Source: Fratercula arctica (lineage: Eukaryota > Chordata > Aves > Charadriiformes > Alcidae). Taken from it: a stretch of DNA of 64,000 nt. The notes below the pieces were generated by a model. The model was not told the DNA's origin and searched no databases. It worked only from the letters and a program-made list of their open reading frames with translations. Of the stretch, positions 1-11,559 are shown piece after piece. The stretch lies in assembly GCA_947846985.1 (NCBI GenBank), contig CANTUZ010000001.1, forward strand, positions 114,531,757 through 114,595,756, in the 5' to 3' direction. Each line of letters starts with the position of its first letter. Within the stretch, counting starts at the first letter, position 1. The position numbers were made by a program, and so were the translations under genes.

Positions 1-1769
1 GATTGAGGCAAAGGCAGTTTAACAGAACAGCAGAGGGACCAAGAAAACAACAACAATAACACAGGTAGAGGAATGTATAAGCACGACTTGGACCGGGACG
101 CCCCAGCCCGCTCCAAGCGGTGACTTCCTGCCCCCTCCCCCGGCAGCTCAGGGTGGGCATGGCTCACATGGCATGGAATACCTGTGTCCCTGCCGGAGCC
201 TGCGGAAAATTAACCCTGTCCCCGCCGGAACCAGGACACCATCCTGCCTGGAGTTTCATGGCACTATTACCCCACAGGGCAGCACATCCCTTCCTCTTCC
301 ACCTGCTGTGACATGAAGCAACTGTGGTTACTCCTCTGGCCAGTTCTACTCCCTAGCACACATCAACGAACCTTTCTGAAGGACAGGCAGCTCTCACAGC
401 AGTAAACACCAGGGTAGAAGACAACAGGAAGTTTATTCTTCACCCCCAGGAAAAGTTGCCGTGGTATCCCTACCACAGCGGGGAGCACTCTCTGTCCCCT
501 TGCTTGTTGCAGTGCATTTATCTGCATGACATGAAGATGCTGCAGTAGCTGGGACTCAGCACAAGGTCACAGTTGTTGTGACCAGCAGGATCCCCCTACA
601 CCTGCTGGCACCAGCCTGGTGGATTCAGGCCTCCCTGGGAACTCGTGAGGGCCTGGCCCCGAGGATCTCAATTGCTCCAACAGTGAAAGGTTTTAAAAAC
701 ACTTGCAACCAGAACTGTGGCCAGGATGCTGCATTTGAGAAAGCTTATAAAAAAGCCCATCCTAGAGTCACGTCAAAACTACATTAAAAAAAAAAAAAAA
801 CACCACACCAAACTTCTGTAATGTATCAAGCTCTAAATTAGCCATCTCTTAGGGCTCCAGCTCAAGCATGTGAAATCTTCTGCCATCCTTGGAAGGGGAG
901 CACCCTGGGGAGAAGCAGATCAAGAAATCCTTAGAAGCACTAAGGAAGCCTCAGCAGGCTGCCAGCAGCAGGGACCCAGCTTCAAGGGCATGAAACTTCA
1001 CTGCCTGGGCTAAAACACTGGGTCTCAGCTTGGGGACAGAGATCAAAACCAGTGATCTCCTCCAATGCCTAGCTGCTAGAGCTTTTATTCACAACCTGTC
1101 AGCATGCACTAGGCTTGCAATGACCAATAACCTGCTCAGGATGAGCCCAGGCTCCTCTAAGGTTTTGGACAAAGGGCACCACTGAGCTAATGGGCTGCTG
1201 AGCACCTCATCACGGTTGGCCTAGCTACCAGCATCTTAAACAGAGGGAGATTTTCAGTGGAGATGCACAGCATTCCCAATTCATAACCATAAAGACATGT
1301 ACTCCCTCCCTTCAAATAGGTTTGAGTCCTGAAGCCAAGGAGATCTGCAAAACAAAGCAACCTGGGCACTCCTGTCTGCCTCCATGAACCACGCAGGCGA
1401 TGGCCAGAAGTAGTACCTCAGACTGTCAGAGAGAGGAAAGCTGTCATGACCTGGTGTTCAAACAGCTCACAATTTAGCCTGCTCGTGCTCGTCAGAGTTT
1501 AGGCTGCCTCAAACCATAAGCCCACAACCTCAGCCAAAACTGAGGAACTTCAAGCAACTTGAGAAACTCAGGAGCAGCAGAAAACCCGGGGCCAGAGCAG
1601 AAACATTAAATACAGTTCACCTTGCCTATGTGCAGAATCAACCATAACCCAAGCATCCCTGCTGAAGCCCAGGTGTCCCGATGAGCACCTCGGGGGAGGG
1701 AGAACCACTCATTCACATGAAGACACAATGCCAGGAGAGACAACACCACCACAAAGGAGATGTCAGGAA
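1..1769. other. Intergenic, nothing recognised
   Basis: Apart from the A15 tract at 786-800, no gene, RNA or repeat family was recognised. Confidence 0.6.
786..800. repeat. A15 tract
   Basis: Pure A run preceded by CTACATT. No repeat family recognised next to it. Confidence 0.9.
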
Positions 1770-2110
1770 TCTGGTGGAAAAAACATTTTTCAGCGCCTTG
1801 ACAGTGACCCAGTGCACTCTCACTGCAAGAGGAATTTCTTTAAAAGGCACTCTCGCTGGGGATTTATGGGCAAACATGACTGTATATTTTACAGTACATT
1901 CTTATGGCCTCATCGGTCAATAATCTGCATTTAACTCAGTCCCTTCAGAGCGTGATGGGCCATAACGCTTGCGAAGCAGCTGCTACATGCTGAAATAATA
2001 ATCAAGGAAGCAGAGAGCAGAGCTGATAATTGACTCTGCTAATGTGCAAGTCGGGAGTTTGAGTTATTGATCAGATGTGCTTCGGTGGCTTAACAAGAGC
2101 ACAGTCCTCC
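1770..2110. promoter_or_regulatory. Candidate conserved non-coding element
   Basis: AT-rich, non-repetitive DNA with unusual density of transcription-factor-like words: CATTTTTCAGCGCC, GACTGTATATTTTACAGTAC, GCTGATAATTGACTCTGCTA, GAGTTATTGATCAGATG. It differs in texture from the GC-richer flanks and has no reading frame of interest. Conservation cannot be seen from one sequence, so this is an inference from composition. Confidence 0.3.
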
Positions 2111-2599
2111 CTGCCTGGAGGTTATCAACTCAGATATTACCCCCCAAGAAGGGGGTCCTCTCTTCTCCCTGCCTAGTCCCTTTGCTATGCTTTGTTATGG
2201 ATTTCTTTCAACATTTCCCCTAGGACTGGTCTAACATAAACCCCTGAAATGGCCCAGCAAAGCAGCTTTGTCCCTGCTGCCAGCCTGCTGGTGTCCTGTC
2301 TTTAGTATTAGGGACATAAACACACAATGCTGAGGAGACAATTACTTTCACCCCTCAGTACCTCTTTCTGGCACCATCCTTGGTATAGGTACCCCTTCCT
2401 GTCATCCTCTTTTCCTTCCACTCCCCAAGTGAATTCATCACTTCCCCCTTCAGGTCTTCCACCCACCCTTCCTCCTGCTTCTTGAACGACCTGAGCTTCG
2501 GCATGTTTCTCCCCAGAGGTCACCGTGTCATGGCTGATCAAGGTGCTGCACTGGCACGTCATCCCCCACACCACCACCGACCACCCACTCACCCACCTC

Positions 2600-2818
2600 C
2601 TAGCCGCTTTTGGAGCTATAGCAATAAGCCACTTCCTCCACTGTTAGCTGGATGTCTGCAGCCACGTCTCGAATGTGCCCTTGCAAAGAGCCTGCTGCAA
2701 AAGCTACATAAATTATGTCAGACAGTTCTTCTTTCTCAGCTAATTCACTGGTTTGTTCAAAGACTTGCAAGAGTTCAGGAAACGTGGTTTCCTTTTGCAG
2801 AATCTCTGCAGGTTGCAC
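2600..2818 (-). other. Short orphan open frame (72 codons), gene status doubtful
   Basis: The minus strand reads FPELLQVFEQTSELAEKEEL, then SDIIYVAFAAGSLQGHIRDV, a composition more protein-like than other chance frames nearby. It has no clear splice sites, no upstream start in context and no family I recognise. It could be a relic of a retrocopy or repeat, or chance. Confidence 0.15.
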
Positions 2819-2849
2819 CTCCGAGCAGTCTTACCCGTGTAAGCTTCAC

Positions 2850-3420
2850 GGCCAATTCTCCTAATTTGCTAGGTTTTGCATTCATTTGCATGCATGTCAA
2901 ACAGGCCTATAATTCTCCAGATCATCCCAAGAGCCATTAAAAATGTGAGTACAACATTCTCCATTCTTATCAAACACTGCTTTTTCTTCTGGAGTTTTTT
3001 CTGTGTGGGATTTGCTTTTTTTTTTTCCTTCAATAAGAGAAGAAACATTTCTTTTCAAGAGCAGCCCTTTCATCCTCGTGTTCCCCAAGACCTCTTGGCT
3101 GTGTGCCATCGTGACCTGGCAGCTTATTGATACTTACACAGTCTGGTTGTCCCAGCTCCTCCTCTTTCAGTCTCTGATGCTATCCCATCTTGATCCAGAA
3201 AAGAGCAAGGTCTGAGTAAGCACCTCCAGAACCACCTTTGTAGTGGAAACTAATATGAAGGAATTATTTAGCCCTTCAAGAACATCTTTATTTTCTTTAA
3301 TTGCTCTCTCTTGAGTACAAGTGACTCAATCCTCAAATATATAAGCAGACCTCCCAGTGCAGGTAACTTGAGAAATCAATGCTTTTATATCTCTAGGCTT
3401 CTGCCCACTTAAACCCATTT
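2850..3420 (-). mobile_element. Possible very old CR1/L3-like fragment, antisense
   Basis: A few landmarks of an inverted CR1/L3 RT region are visible on the plus strand: CAGGCCTATAATTCTCCAGA directly followed by TCATCCC, then about 370 nt later GAATTATTTAGCCCTTCAAG and TTTTCTTTAATTGCTCTCTC. Spacing fits, but the sequence between them is hard to match. Confidence 0.4.
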
Positions 3421-5930
3421 CGATCTCCTAAGACTGGGGAAAATGCTGTCCAATGAAAGGCTTAGCCTGGGTTGTCCAAAACCACTTGTTAGATGCTTTA
3501 AGCAAGTACCTGCACAGGAGTCTTTAATAATTCAATGGACAAAGGTAAAAGAAGAGTCAGTGTCTGAAAGTTAGGAGCCAGACAAACCCTATCAGGAAAA
3601 AAAAAGCCATGTGCTCTTGGCCAGGAAGATAATTATCCACTGTAGTTCACTCCAAGAGGAGGGCTGGAGCCTCTCCATCCTAACGTCTTCATCACTGCAT
3701 CATTATTCAGACCTAACACAAGATATCCGGGTGAAAATCTGTGTCCTGACTGAGGCCAGCCAAAACGCTCTGGTGGCCTTCCTGACTCCAAGTCCCACAC
3801 GGAGACCCCCCCCCTTGATGCACATGGCTGCACTTGGCCCCCGCTCCCTCCAAGGCACCAGCCAGACCAGCTGCTGGGAGCAGCCCTGCAACGTGATTAA
3901 TGGCCACACGGCACCTTACCAGGGCCTCATGCTCTCCTACACCACCCTGAAAGGAGCTGAAGAGGGGCAGGCAAGGCATCCACTGCCACCATCCCAGTGC
4001 AAGGGGTCCCTCACGGGTCCCCATCATCGGGGGACAGATGACATGCAGGCAGGGCTAATGGCAACCCACAAGCTGCTGGCCCTCTGTGAAAGCTTTTTAA
4101 GAGGTGACTAAGAGAAGCGCGACGCATGGCCTGGTAACAGGGTGGGGAAGAGAACCACAGTGCTGAGCTGTCTTTCAAGCAGCGGCTGCAAGTCACACCA
4201 CCAGAGACCGAGCCGGTGGCTCCCTGTGGAAGTGGCCAGCTGCGCTTCGCCTGCCAGCACGACACGGCTACCAAGGCGGGAAGAGAGCCTGCGTCTCGCA
4301 CCATGCCCCTCCTGACGAGCATCACCTACACCCAGCTCAAAGCCAAGCAGATGCTCTCCCGGGCAGAGCCCCTCGCAAGGCCAGCAGCATGCTTCTCTCT
4401 CTAGCGATTGCCCATGAGGCTGGAGGGAATACCGACTTTCAGATACAAGCCCCTTCAGCCCACAAAGATGTGGCAAGATCCTGCTGGTAATAATGTTGGT
4501 TTTCACCACCAAACCAGAAGCCCATGGTGATTTCTTACAGATTTGACGTGGTTTGGTGATTCTCAACATGTTGAAGCAAGAAAATCATGGTTTTAATTTT
4601 GCTTTTTTATAGATCGCCCTGCAGCCTTCTTGTCCATCTCTTAACTAGAAACCCCACAAGGCCCCTCGCTTCCTCAGATTACTCCTTACTGCTCTGTAGG
4701 CCACAGTTCTGGGGCCAGTATCACAGCTCTGCAAGACACCCTTCTTCAATTCCTTCTGAATGTCATTCAAAACCAGAGACTTGTCCGAACCCAGAGTTGG
4801 ATTTCAAAGGAAAAGACAGGATTCAACAGCCAATGAAGCTGGTATCAGCTAACAGGCTTCAGGTGCAAGTCTGACTCTCTGCTGCCCACCATCATACCTC
4901 TTTGTGGGGAGGATGGGGCAGGTTGAACTCCCCAAAATCTAGCTGAAGGGTCCCGAGGTTGCTTCCACCAGACGAGAGATGTCCAATGGGCTCTGTCCCC
5001 CTTCTGTCTGCAGGAAAGAAGGATAGCTTCCCATCCAACTCCGGCCTGCTGGATGCTATGGGATCCACCCATGTTTCCACAGCTCTCTACATCCCTTCTC
5101 ATTTTCCAGGCTGCCTTTCCAACTGGATTCATCTACTGCCAGACATTGCTCACCTTGCTGAGTCTGTAGCTCATGCAGCTGCTAGATTTTCACAGAGGTT
5201 CAAAGTTTTTACTAAGAGTAGCAAAAGGCTGACAAGATGCTTGCAGTTTTGCTGTGGCTGGCGGAGTGCTGAGCTGCAGCAAGGGAAACAGGAAGGCTCT
5301 TGTTCAGCTCACTCCCATGATGCATGAAAAGCTAAGAAATACCCAGGCAGGCAGAGGAGCGATGGCTCCATATGGAGACTCGAGATGCTGAGGGTCAACT
5401 CTGCAACTCAGAGATGTGGAAGATCGGGATTTTGAAAAGAAAAATGACATTTTAGAGAAACAGATGTAAGCAATTTCCAGATGAGCATCAGGAAAATACT
5501 TTCCAAGTGCCTGTGCCAGCTGGACAGGGCCTTGCCTGGAAGATGCCTACCAACAGAGCCCATGGTTGTGGGCAGCAGATCTGCAAGGCAGGAGCCAACA
5601 ACGTGGGCGTTGGTGGCCTCCCCCAGGCCCAAGCCTCAGCGCTTCCCACAAGAAAGGAGAAGTTGCTGCTCTGCAGGGGTGGGGGGCGCCACATGTCTCG
5701 ACACCTTGGGGTTCCTGTTGCATCAAAGGCTTCCTGACTGATGTTGCAACTACTCTGTCCACTCTCAGCGTGCAAACAAGCCCTCCCGCCTACGCCTGGC
5801 AGCTGGCCCCCCTTTCCCTGGGGGAAAGGCAAGGCACTGCAGCGTGGCAGCCAGACAAATTGAGCAGTACCCCTCGCAGAAACAGAAGTCCTGCAGACAA
5901 ACCATCCACCCCCTAGGGCTCTCCTGACTT
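3421..5930. other. Intergenic, nothing recognised
   Basis: Moderately GC-rich, with overlapping chance frames on both strands. No exon pair, repeat family or RNA gene was recognised. Confidence 0.55.
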
Positions 5931-6440
5931 TTGTTGGATGGATGGACACGAGGACCAGGGGGCCCTGGTGGACAACAAGCTGAACATGAGTCATCAGTGC
6001 ATCGCTGCAGCAATGAAGGCAAATCAGATCCTGGGCTACATCCGCACGGACATTACCAGCGGAGAGAGAGATGTGATCATCCCACTCAACTCAGCACTTG
6101 TCAGGCCACATCTAGCCTACTGTGTCCAGTTCTGGTCACCACAATTCAAAAAAGATAGGGACAAACTGGAGAAGAACCAAAGGAAGGCCACAAACATGAT
6201 CAAAAAGCTGGAGAATCTGCCCTATAAGGAACGACTGAAGGAGTCAGGTCTCTTTTCCCTGGAGGAGAGAAGGCCCAGAGGTGACCTCATCACAGTTTCC
6301 TGTACCTAAGGGTGGTACAAATTGGACAGAGGCTCCCTCTTCATGAGGAGTCAGACGGAGAGGACAAGGGGCAACAGGTAAAAGTTACACCAGGAGAGAT
6401 TTCATCTTGATGTAACAAAGAAATTTTTCACAGTGAGAGC
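5931..6440 (+). mobile_element. CR1 LINE fragment (3' part of the RT ORF plus start of 3' region)
   Basis: The plus strand reads as the end of the CR1 reverse-transcriptase ORF: LVDNKLNMSHQCIAAAMKAN, ILGYIRTDITSGERDVI, SALVRPHLAYCVQFWSPQFK, ERLKESGLFSLEERRPRGDL. These are standard CR1 blocks. The frame ends at about 6,309 and the following DNA resembles the CR1 region downstream of the ORF. The 3' terminus is missing, and the 5' side is truncated as usual for this family. Confidence 0.9.
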
Positions 6441-7189
6441 AATTGTGAGAGTTTGAAGACTACTGCTTTTGTTTCCCTGTTCAGCCACCTCTGTCTGTAC
6501 TGGCTGGCTCCAGCTTGCTCAGCCTTTCCCTGCGGGTTATGTTCTCCTGGACCTCATGCAACTTTTTCCTTTTGCCCTGACCCCAGCTGTCTCTCCTGGG
6601 GCCTGAGTGCTCGGAGCCGCGCGTGGGGCTCTCTGCAGAGGTTTCCCCCCTGCCTTGCGGGTTATGTCCCGTTTACACATCCCAGTGGGATGTTTGATGT
6701 TCTGCGCGCGTGTGACAGCAGGGCACTGTTTGCGCTTGGCTCGCCATCGGCAGGCTCCTCTCCTGCAGATTTGCTGTCTAGCAAGTTGCTTCTCCACTGT
6801 GTGTTCAGGCTGTTGACTTTTCCTATCTAACTGAAGCACCGTTTGCATGGGTATGTTAAACAGCTTTCCGCACCAGTTTGTAAAAGATCCTGCTGTCTGT
6901 CTTAATTCTGTCTCGATAATGCTTTAACTCATGGACCAGTTTCAGTCTGTTTTGACAGAGAAGCAGATGCTCCCAGGACATGAAACTCCTGCGAGTTTCA
7001 TGAAAAGTGGTAGCTGGATGAAGGAGAGGAGACAGGAGAGTTGTCCCGCTAAGGGAAGGCTGTGGCCTGAGTTGCCTGACAGCCAGCCCCGAGCCAGCTG
7101 TACGCTGCCTGCCTGGCACCCAGCTCGTAGTTAGGGGATACAGACAGGAGATGTAGGTGTGTTAGGGTGTGGGAAAGGAAAGAAGGAAC
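6441..7189. other. Intergenic, nothing recognised
   Basis: Follows the CR1 fragment. Part may be further decayed CR1, but no landmark was found. Confidence 0.5.
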
Positions 7190-7700
7190 CATTTTTGACC
7201 ATAAACTATTAACAATTGATCTGTGCACGTGGAGGGACAGCACAAAATTGGCAGATAAACTGTGTTTTCATTTGGATTGTTTCCTTAGCTTGCCCATAAG
7301 AGTACCTTGGGAGCATACTTCACAAGCCTTGGTAAAGTCAAGAATATATGATGCCCACTGCTTACCCCTTCCCACAAGGCTTGCAGCCTTCTTATAGAGG
7401 AGATTAGGTAGGTCTGACATGGTCTGTTCTGATTTAAAACAAATCAAAAAAGATTTATTTTATTTTTTTTCTTGCATTCTTATAGGTGCTTGTAAATACT
7501 TTGTCCCTGTATCTTCCTGAGGATTGCAGTAAAGAAGGTGCAGGGTGTTTAGTTTCCCCTTCTTTTTATAAAACAATTTTGCCCTTTTGTTGTCACTTGG
7601 TGTCTCACACCTCCTCAGGTGTTACTGCAGAAAACCACTAACAGACGGCTTGACAGCCCATTCTGTATGTGTCTTAGGATGATCCCCGTCAAGACCAGCC
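7190..7700 (-). mobile_element. Old CR1/L3-like LINE fragment, antisense
   Basis: The plus strand keeps the word order of an inverted old CR1-type RT region: GCATACTTCACAAGCCTTGG followed by TAAAGTCAAGAATATATGAT, GGAGATTAGGTAGGTCTGAC, GGTGCTTGTAAATACTTTGT, and then TTTAGTTTCCCCTTCTTTTT. It is strongly decayed. Family placement is from memory of reptile CR1/L3 copies, not an alignment. Confidence 0.6.
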
Positions 7701-10635
7701 TTCTGCTCAAAAATCTAACCTATTGAGGTTGCTACTCATTACCAGAGTGCTGGGGTGGTGGTGTGGGATGCCCTCTACCCTGCTTAGTATGGGTCAGTCT
7801 CCATAAGCCGTGTGAGCCCTATGAGTGACCTGGCTGGGTTTGGTGCATCCCCCAAGCCCACGCTGGCCCCTCACTTGGCCACCTTGGCACTCCATTGCAG
7901 GTCTGTAGAGGCATCTTTGCTGCCATCTGATCTTGATGTAAAAAGCTGCAGACTCTACTGCAACATGAGATTTTTGTGTCTGGTGGACTGGAGGAAGAAG
8001 GTGGGCCAGAGAGAGGCAGGTTTCTGCATCAACGGGGCACTTTCTTCTGTCCTGTTTTCATTCGGTTAACCAGAGGCCTATGTAAGTAGCAGCTTTCTAT
8101 TCACACAGATTCAGAGGTTTTAATTTAAGTTTGTAAAGTGTGCCTAGGGCCTTGATGAAAGGGTCTGCAAGAAGAATGTGTGTTTTTGCAGTGGTGGGGA
8201 TTTTTCCTCTTTATTTTTTTTCTGGCTTTGCTGGATCACCGCCAAGCCTTTTGGCTATATTTTTTAAGATGTATTTTTTTCCATGAGTAAACTTAGAAAG
8301 TGTTGTAACTTATCACAGCAAAAGCTCCCAAACAGTCCTATTTTTAAAGAGAACATTTCACTTGGCTGAGGTAAATGCGTGAGAGGGAGACAGACATGTG
8401 TGCATGGTGGGTCAGGGAATGGTGTTGATTTTGATACCGGGACTCTTGGCCACCTTTACCCACTCCCATCGCCACCTTTTTTCCAAGTCCAGCCTCTGAT
8501 GTAAATTAGAACAGCTGATAAAATATATATATTTAGCTGTTATAGATCTGTGGGGAAAAACAGTGCAACAAGGCAGACCCTGAAGCACAGCAGTGCCCCT
8601 GTCGCACCCTGTCCCCCAGATGCGCCCTTGCCCAGGAGATGTCCTGTGTGAGGACAGTGTGTGATGGGAAGGTCCAAGGTCTTCTCATAAGCTTCAAAGC
8701 AGCTTGAAGGGGCTAAAGGGCAATGCAGAGCTGGGTCCAAGATGAATTAATCCACTGGGAAGCGCTTGCACGGGGCTATAGAAACACAAGAGCTGTGTTG
8801 TGGGCAGACCCTCATTGTTCAGAAGATGGATGATGTGAAGGTGGGAACAGAACCCCTCTGTTGCATTGCCTTCCTGGAACGCTTTTATGGCACCTGCCTT
8901 TGGGCAGGAGCAAGGCCAGTGCTCAGTGACCGCTGGGACAGCTTGCCCAGTATGCAGCGGGACAAAGGATGGCAACAGCGCCTCTCTCGCCTTGCACGGA
9001 GGACCTTTCACTGCAAGGCTCCTCTATCCCGTGAGGAGGGAAGGTGGGTGATGAGCTAGTTTGCTGTGCAGGAGCGGTGGGAAGTGACCTGCAAGCCAGG
9101 AGATATTTTGCATCCTCTGGCAAGGGTTTCCTGGCCTGCCCTGCTCCCTGGGAGCAGAAGGCACAGCAGCAGCGTGCTGTCCTGTGCTGACAGGGCAAGG
9201 TTCTTGAGGGAGGTTGCCAAACTTTCAAGAAATGCTTCCAAACAAATGGCTTGGAGTTCTCCTGGCACGTCCCCTCTCAAACAGCATCTCTTCATTGCTT
9301 CATATTAACTGTGAGTTGGTTTTGACTTTTGACATTCGTTTTTCTTCCTGTGATAAAATATTTTAAAACTGGAAATAAAAGATGCGGTTTGGTGTGTGCT
9401 TTGGTCTCACTTGATGCCATTTTGCATTCCAGCTGTTTCCTGCAGCCCCTGCTTGTTTTGTGTGTCCTTCCGCCTTGGTCTTTGACATCTAAGACAAAGT
9501 AGAACCACTTCTAGGACTCTAAATCTTCCTTAACCCCTGCTGCATTGTATCTGCCTACTGATGGGTGTTTGGTCCTTCTCCTCCAGTCCTCCTTCTCCCT
9601 CTTTTCTTCCAGCAGATAATATGGGATTACAGTGTTGTTGCACAGGGCAGGAAAAGGCAGCCCTTGCCCTAGAGCCATGCTTTCCAAGGCAGAAGCAGTA
9701 CAACCCACAGGGCTCGAGGTGGGGGAAGGATGCGCGAGGGGTAGTGTGGTATCTGGCTCGCTTTGCTACAGCCGCAAGCAGGAGGGACCAGCTCAGCATC
9801 CTTTCAGCCAGCTGCACTCGCCAGCAAAGTGGCTGGTTGTGGTGGTGTGGAACTGACAGGATTAATGGTCCCCTACCTGCTGGACATTAAAAAAAAAAAA
9901 AAATCCATTCATGGGCATAGTTTAAACCAACAGAAGTGTGTTTTCCTAGCAGCTCCTATTTAGAAATGCAAACTGGAGAGTGAGGTCCAGCCGCTACTTG
10001 CTCCTGCAATCCAGACAGGTAATAGAATACCACAGGCGACAAATTTGAGTGTGTGCTCACCTGGGCTTTCTTGCTTTCATTCATTCATTACGTTTTTTTT
10101 TCCTGTATGTTTCTAAGGAGAGCTATATGTTTAAGTTGACGCTGGCAGGGAGCTGAGCCCTCCTCTCCAGCCAGTGCCAGTGAGGTCTCTAGGATTGTGT
10201 GGGCACAAGCTCGCTACAGCCATTGCAAACCACTCGCCTCCATTAGGGAGCTGCTCCTCCTGCATCCCAGGAGCGTGCCCTCACAAGGGCTGCCGTCCTC
10301 AGATCCCTCCTTGGGGACCATGACGAAAGCAAAGCACGGTGGAGGGTGGCTGTGAAGCCGAGGGTGACCTTGTCTCTGGCCTTGTGCGTGCTGTTCTGTA
10401 CCTGCTCCTTGTAGGGATGGGGGGAAATGTTCCTGTCTGGGACTGTCGACTAAGTGTGAAAATTCACCAGCTGGGGAAAAAATATTGGTTTTATCATTAT
10501 TTTAAGCATGAGGGAAAGAATGGGTGAATGCTGGGAGCAGTAGGGCAAACCAGGAGGGGCTGTGATTCCTCGCAGCCCCCTCGTGGGATGCTAATAGGGA
10601 GGAGAGGCCCACTGTCCCGTTTGAAAGAGAGGGGC
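7701..10635. other. Intergenic, nothing recognised
   Basis: Holds the A15 tract at 9,889-9,903 and a short TA run near 8,522-8,532. No gene was recognised. Confidence 0.55.
9889..9903. repeat. A15 tract
   Basis: Pure A run preceded by GGACATT. No repeat family recognised next to it. Confidence 0.9.
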
Positions 10636-10640
10636 CATGA

Positions 10641-10695
10641 CCAATCGCTGTTAAATGTGGCGGTTATGCCTCACGCGGTGGCCGCAGGATAAAAG
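10641..10695 (+). promoter_or_regulatory. Candidate CCAAT plus TATA-like promoter
   Basis: CCAAT at 10,641-10,645 and GATAAAAG at 10,688-10,695, 43 nt apart, in a locally CpG-containing stretch (CACGCGGTGGCCGC). A start near 10,720 would follow. Only an 18-codon frame begins at the first ATG (10,739), so any transcript would probably be non-coding. Confidence 0.2.
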
Positions 10696-11559
10696 GCAGA
10701 GGCAGCCTGAACTGTAAAGACGTTTCATTTCCCTGGTAATGAGGGAGACACACTGTGGCAATGAAACCGGGGAGAGAGAGACCGTGAGATGCTAATTTCT
10801 GTTCCTGCTGCCGCTTTGATCTGAGGCAAATGCCCATTTTAAATTGCAAACGGATGCAAGTCAGATATCATCCAGCCAGTGGCTTACAGGCTTAATGAAG
10901 TGGGACGTACGCTTCTGCCTGATAATGTTAGGAGAGGCAGGCTATTCAGAGAGGAATTACTGAAGGTCTAAAGAGACAGGGAGGAAGGATGGGGATGTCA
11001 GAGGGTAACTCTCGACAGCAGCAGTGTGGCACAAAGTCCCCTCTCTTCTGTCCTAGGGAAGCTATGCCTGTGGTAAGCCCCTAGCCCCTCTGCCCAGAGA
11101 GAAAGCTATGAATATACTGTCCTGCTATTAAGCATCTATGTTTTAAGGCACACATCCTGTACAGGCAAGGCAAGGTCATCCTGCTCTTTGGTCTCAGAGT
11201 GTGACCATCAATTTGGTGCATTCCCCAAGTGAGGCAAAGGTATGGGAAACCAAGTACCTCATTTTGTGCTGTCGTTTGGACTTGAGCAAGAGAAAACTTG
11301 TTGTGACTTGACTGATGAGCCTGTTCTGGGGCAGACCCAGAGTGTCCTGGGAATGGGGTCATCAAGCCAGAACCAGTGATCTGGGAGCCTGGTAGCTCAC
11401 ACTTGACAACTACATCTTCCTGAGCCTCTGTTATGGGCAAAGATCTGACCTGTTTTGAAGAATGAGTGTCTAAAGGGATATTTGTTACACTCTTCACTAA
11501 CACAAGGCACTTAGGCCCTAGGATCAGGGCAGAGTTTGTTGTCTATATCTTGTGTGAGT

